Position numbers and translations under genes: made by a program
The notes under the pieces: model-generated
What the model was told of the DNA's origin: nothing
The model's database searches: none
Seen by the model: only the letters and a program-made list of their open reading frames with translations
Origin: an uncultured bacterium
GTDB taxonomy: Bacteria; Planctomycetota; UBA1135; GCA-002686595
DNA: 11,065 nucleotides
Assembly: GCA_902826945.1 (NCBI GenBank)
Contig: CADEGS010000150.1
Location: 1-11,065, forward strand
Reading direction: 5' to 3'
In this document: piece by piece, positions 8,521 through 11,065 of the stretch
Position numbering within the stretch: position 1 is the first letter of the stretch
How the letters are laid out: the number at the start of each line of letters is the position of its first letter

Positions 8521-9420
8521 CTAGCGCGGCGCGCCGGCCTGGAGCGCGCCCTCGGCCGGGAGGGCCTGGATGCGGAGCAGCCCCGCGGAGGCGTCGATCG
8601 TCAGGCTGGCCTCGCGGAAGAGCGCCGCGCCGACGTTGCCCAGGCGACGGCCGGCGATCTGCGGCAGGTCGCCGAAGCGCACCACGGGCGAGGCGACGCG
8701 CAGCGGGCCGAGCGCGAGCGCGCCGTCGAGGCGCGCGCTCGCGATGTCGGCGTCGCCCATCGGCGTGCGTGCGCGGCCGACCAGGCGCGGCGGCTCGGCG
8801 AGGCGCAGCTCGGGCTGCACCAGGCCGGAGAAGAGCGCCAGCTCGGGCGAGCCGGTGTCGAGGTGCACGGGCACGCGCACGCCGGCGGCGTCCACGTCGA
8901 CCACGACGCCGAAGCCGAGCTCCAGGTCGCGCCGGAAGGGCACCGTGTCGGGACCGGGCTCGAGGCGTCCGGCCTCGACGCGCAAGCGCCGGCCGGCGAA
9001 GTCGATCGTCCACAGCCCCTGCGCCAGGCAGGGGAAGCCGAGCACGCCGTCCACCCCGAGGCCGCTCACGAAGCCGAGCTCCGCCACCGGGACGCCGACC
9101 AGGCGCACCCCGCCCAGGCGCAGCTCGTCCGCCCGACGGCGCGGGACCTGCGGCGCGTCCGCGGCGGGCGGGAGCGTCTCGAGCCCCAGCCGCCGGCAGG
9201 CCTCGGGAGTCAGGGTCAGGGCCAGCGTGCTGCCGGTGTCGAGCAGGACGCGGGCGCGCGCGTCGCCGCACGCGATCTCGACCGCCGGCCGGCCGCCGAC
9301 GTCCCCGAGGGGGAGCTCGACGGGGTCCGCCGGCAGGTGGATCGCCTCGGGGCCGGCCGCCTCGGGGGGCGGGGTCGGAGCGTCCTGGAGCACGAGAAGG
9401 AGCGGGAGCAGCGCGCGCAT
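8521..9420 (-). CDS. Two-lobed retropepsin-like aspartic protease, probably exported
   Basis: A 299-residue aspartic protease built of two similar halves. Each half has a catalytic motif (LLDTGSTLAL, Asp61; HLDTGSPELAL, Asp188), and each ends in a matching hydrophobic-Gly segment plus strand pair: GVDGVLGF...WTIDFAGRRLRV (122-148) and LGNVGAALF...LTIDASAGLLRI (260-284). This is the layout of the gag/retropepsin-type families (Asp_protease_2 and relatives), duplicated in one chain so that both active aspartates are intramolecular. The N-terminus MRALLPLLLVLQDAP is a short signal peptide without a lipobox cysteine, so export is likely. Start: ATG at 9420, with GAGG 6 bases upstream; a TTG six bases earlier directly abuts that GAGG and is rejected. 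It is divergent from an M28 peptidase gene. The substrate is unknown, and a non-enzymatic peptide-binding role is unlikely because both DTG motifs are intact. Confidence 0.88.
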   Translation of the reverse strand: MRALLPLLLVLQDAPTPPPEAAGPEAIHLPADPVELPLGDVGGRPAVEIACGDARARVLLDTGSTLALTLTPEACRRLGLETLPPAADAPQVPRRRADELRLGGVRLVGVPVAELGFVSGLGVDGVLGFPCLAQGLWTIDFAGRRLRVEAGRLEPGPDTVPFRRDLELGFGVVVDVDAAGVRVPVHLDTGSPELALFSGLVQPELRLAEPPRLVGRARTPMGDADIASARLDGALALGPLRVASPVVRFGDLPQIAGRRLGNVGAALFREASLTIDASAGLLRIQALPAEGALQAGAPR

Positions 9421-9426
9421 GGGCAA

Positions 9427-9430
9427 CCTC
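9427..9430 (-). promoter_or_regulatory. Ribosome binding site deciding the protease start
   Basis: GAGG on the minus strand is 6 bases from the ATG at 9420, a standard spacing, but directly adjacent to the alternative TTG (9426-9424), which would leave no spacer. Confidence 0.65.
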
Positions 9431-9448
9431 GCGGGGTCGGGCTAGTCG

Positions 9449-9461
9449 GTACGATTCGTAC
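9449..9461. promoter_or_regulatory. Symmetric divergent promoter or operator, GTACGATTCGTAC
   Basis: A 13-base inverted repeat with one central base, in AT-richer DNA than its surroundings, between the divergent protease and M28 peptidase genes. It holds TACGAT on the plus strand (9450-9455) and TACGAA on the minus strand (9460 to 9455), two overlapping -10-like hexamers facing opposite ways. The minus hexamer would give a leader of roughly 27 bases for the protease; the plus one a leader of about 150 bases for the peptidase. The core resembles the TACGAT arms at 3442-3487. No -35 box is seen. Confidence 0.45.
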
Positions 9462-9494
9462 TAACGCGCCAGGGCTGCGGGCGTTTGCGGAACG

Positions 9495-9511
9495 CGGCGG
9501 AAAGTCCGCCG
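9495..9511 (+). other. Hairpin in the M28 peptidase upstream region
   Basis: CGGCGGA (9495-9501) pairs perfectly with TCCGCCG (9505-9511) across the 3-base loop AAG. If transcription begins at the distal TACGAT box, this lies in the leader of the peptidase mRNA; otherwise it is untranscribed spacer. No riboswitch class is recognised in the rest of 9421-9612. Confidence 0.35.
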
Positions 9512-9582
9512 TCTCCCGCCCCGGAATCCCCGCCGCTCGGCGCCGGGTCGAGCGCACCCGCGACGCGGCCGCCTCCCGTCGG

Positions 9583-9588
9583 CATGAT
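9583..9588 (+). promoter_or_regulatory. Candidate proximal -10 box of the M28 peptidase
   Basis: CATGAT lies 24 bases before the ATG at 9613, in the context GGCATGATGCGCGCC, similar to the GAAGATGCGCGCC before the acetyltransferase pair. Purine-rich GGGGAGG (9603-9609) just before the ATG supplies the ribosome binding site. Weak evidence: one hexamer, no -35 box. Confidence 0.25.
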
Positions 9589-9612
9589 GCGCGCCGGGGG
9601 GAGGGGAGGATC

Positions 9613-11065
9613 ATGTCGCTTCGGGCATCGTCGCTCGCGATCGCGCTGCTCGTTCTCGGCGCGCCGGTCGCGGTGCGCTGGATCCGGCCTCCGGCGCCGG
9701 CGGAGGCGGAGGAGCCCGCGCGCTTCTCCGCGCGGCGCGCCGCGGAGCACCTGGCCTGGATCGCGGCCGAGCCGCGGCCCGCGCGGAGCGCGCGCGGCGC
9801 GCTGGTGCGCGAGCGCCTGGCGCAGGAGCTGGCGGCGCTCGGCTTCGACACGCGGCTGCAGGTGCTCTCCGATGAGGCCGCCTGGGGGCGCGCGGGAGCG
9901 CCCGCCCGGCCGCGCGACGAGGAGGGGGCGGAGACCGCCGCGCTCGCGAACGTCGTGGCGCGGCGCGCCGGCACCGCCGGCGAAGGGGCCCTGCTGCTCG
10001 TGGCGCACCACGACTCGGTGCCCGGCGCGTACGGCGCGGGCGACGACGGCGCGGCGCTGGCCGCGATCCTCGAGGCGCTGCGCGCGCTCGGGGACGCGCC
10101 GCGCGCGAACGACCTGATCGTGCTGCTCACAGACGGCGAGGAGCTGGGCCTGGTCGGCGCGCGGCAGTTCGCCGAGCAGCACCCGTGGTTCGCCGACGTG
10201 CGCGCCGTCCTGAACTTCGAGGGGCGCGGCGTGGGCGGGCCCTCGATCCTGTTCGAGACCGGGCCGCGGAGCGGCGGGCTCGTCGAGCGCTACGCGCGCG
10301 TCGCGCCGCATCCCTTCGGCACGTCGGTCGCACCGGCGGTGTACGCGCGCATGCCGAACGACACCGACTTCAGCGTCTTCCGGCAGGCCGGCCTGCCGGG
10401 GCTGAACTTCGCCTTCCTCGGCGGGGGAGCGGCCTACCACCGGCCCGCCGACCGCCGCGAGGCGCTCGACGCGGGCAGCCTGCAGCAGCACGGCGAGGCG
10501 ATGCTGGCGCTCCTGCGCGATCTCGGCGACGCGGACCTGGACGCGCTCGAGGCGAGCGGCGACCGCGAGTTCTTCCCCGTGCCCGGCGGGCTCCTGCGCT
10601 ACCCGCGGCGCTGGACGCCCATGCTCTCGATCGTGGCGGCGCTGGTCGTGCTCGGGCTGTGCGCGCGACGCAGGCCGCTGGTCGCGCTGGGCGGCACGCC
10701 GGCGGCCGTGGCCGTGGCGCTCGCGGCGGCGGTCGCGGCCGCGGCGCTCGCGCTGGGAGCGACGGCGCTGGTCGGCCTGCTCGCGCGCGCGGCGGGCCGG
10801 GAGGCCGTCGTCGGCGCGAACTTGCGCTCGGGCGAGCTCGCGACGCTCGGGCTGTGGTGGAGCGCGCTCGGGATCGCGCTCGCGCTCGTGCGCCGGCGCA
10901 CCACGCTGGCCGAGCCGCTCGCGCGCGGCGCGCTGGTCGCCTGGGCGCTCGTCGCCGTCGCGCTCGCGCACGGCGTGCCGGGCGCGGGGCACGTGGGGCT
11001 GCTGGCGCTCGCGGGCGCGGCGCTCGCGCACGGCACGCGCGCGCACGTGCGCGGCGGCTCGGGGC
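9613..11065 (+). CDS. Membrane-anchored M28 family zinc aminopeptidase-like protein, 3' end beyond window
   Basis: Translation from this ATG stays open for 484 residues to the right edge, so the C-terminus is missing. A hydrophobic N-terminal segment (about 5-22) is a signal anchor. The peptidase domain carries the M28 metal and catalytic set: AHHDS (131-135; His132 ligand), GAGDDG (141-146; bridging Asp144), TDGEELGLVG (173-182; general base Glu176, ligand Glu177), NFEGRGVGG (201-209; Glu203 at the usual Asp/Glu ligand position), NDTDFSVF (248-255) and AYHRPAD (274-280; His276 ligand). After residue 336 come about five hydrophobic segments up to 470. A single anchor, an M28 domain facing outward and then a multi-helix membrane domain is the layout of ERMP1/Pff1-type peptidases, known mainly from eukaryotes but with bacterial relatives. 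Purine-rich sequence precedes the ATG. Divergent from the aspartic protease gene. Peptide substrate unknown. Confidence 0.9.
   Translation, partial: MSLRASSLAIALLVLGAPVAVRWIRPPAPAEAEEPARFSARRAAEHLAWIAAEPRPARSARGALVRERLAQELAALGFDTRLQVLSDEAAWGRAGAPARPRDEEGAETAALANVVARRAGTAGEGALLLVAHHDSVPGAYGAGDDGAALAAILEALRALGDAPRANDLIVLLTDGEELGLVGARQFAEQHPWFADVRAVLNFEGRGVGGPSILFETGPRSGGLVERYARVAPHPFGTSVAPAVYARMPNDTDFSVFRQAGLPGLNFAFLGGGAAYHRPADRREALDAGSLQQHGEAMLALLRDLGDADLDALEASGDREFFPVPGGLLRYPRRWTPMLSIVAALVVLGLCARRRPLVALGGTPAAVAVALAAAVAAAALALGATALVGLLARAAGREAVVGANLRSGELATLGLWWSALGIALALVRRRTTLAEPLARGALVAWALVAVALAHGVPGAGHVGLLALAGAALAHGTRAHVRGGSG

Noticed and set aside
6364..8524. Plus-strand open frames antisense to the two acetyltransferases
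   Set aside because: Repetitive Arg/Ala content without motifs, while the minus strand encodes two aligned paralogues.
9421..9426. TTG start two codons upstream of the aspartic protease ATG
   Set aside because: The GAGG ribosome binding site would touch the TTG with no spacer; it is correctly placed for the ATG at 9420.
9442..11046. Minus-strand open frame of 534 codons
   Set aside because: It is antisense to the M28 peptidase, whose plus-strand frame holds all metal ligands; the antisense product is a featureless Arg-rich sequence.

Overview
The window is extremely GC-rich: codon third positions are almost all G or C, and stop codons are so rare that every real gene is shadowed by long open frames on the other strand. 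It is bacterial chromosomal DNA. GC content, one-domain enzymes mixed with large unassignable alpha-helical proteins, and a C-terminal concanavalin-like domain in the first gene suggest an uncultured Planctomycetota lineage, with Myxococcota as the main alternative. No 16S rRNA or other marker is present, so this is only a lean. I see no tRNA, rRNA, CRISPR array, transposase, integrase or phage gene.

Layout from left to right. Positions 1-97 are an A-free, G-run-rich edge that may be poor-quality sequence. A large protein of unknown function (2-2425, +) has no visible 5' end; it is mostly helical or coiled-coil with a beta-rich, concanavalin-like C-terminus. It converges on an alpha/beta hydrolase of the YheT type (2473-3426, -). 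That hydrolase is divergent from a long-chain fatty-acyl-CoA synthetase (3516-5147, +), and the two share a striking symmetric promoter region (3442-3487). The synthetase converges, stop against stop inside one palindrome, on a membrane fatty acid desaturase (5153-6190, -). The desaturase is translationally coupled (ATGA overlap) to a tiny upstream two-helix membrane protein (6187-6345, -). Behind these on the minus strand lie two adjacent paralogous GNAT-type acetyltransferases (6418-7401 and 7406-8431) and a two-lobed retropepsin-like aspartic protease (8521-9420). Finally, divergent from the protease and again across a symmetric TACGA-type promoter, a membrane-anchored M28 zinc peptidase (9613 to the end, +) runs off the right edge.

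The hydrolase, acyl-CoA synthetase, small membrane protein and desaturase look like a local lipid-handling neighbourhood: release or activate acyl chains, then desaturate lipid-bound or CoA-bound chains in the membrane. That grouping is inference from adjacency. The right half pairs proteases of two catalytic classes around one divergent promoter. The most distinctive signals are the small coupled membrane protein, the tandem GNAT pair in which one copy has a degraded acetyl-CoA loop, the two symmetric bidirectional promoters, and stop-codon palindromes at the convergent gene ends. I do not see a clear-cut new multi-gene defence or biosynthetic system.
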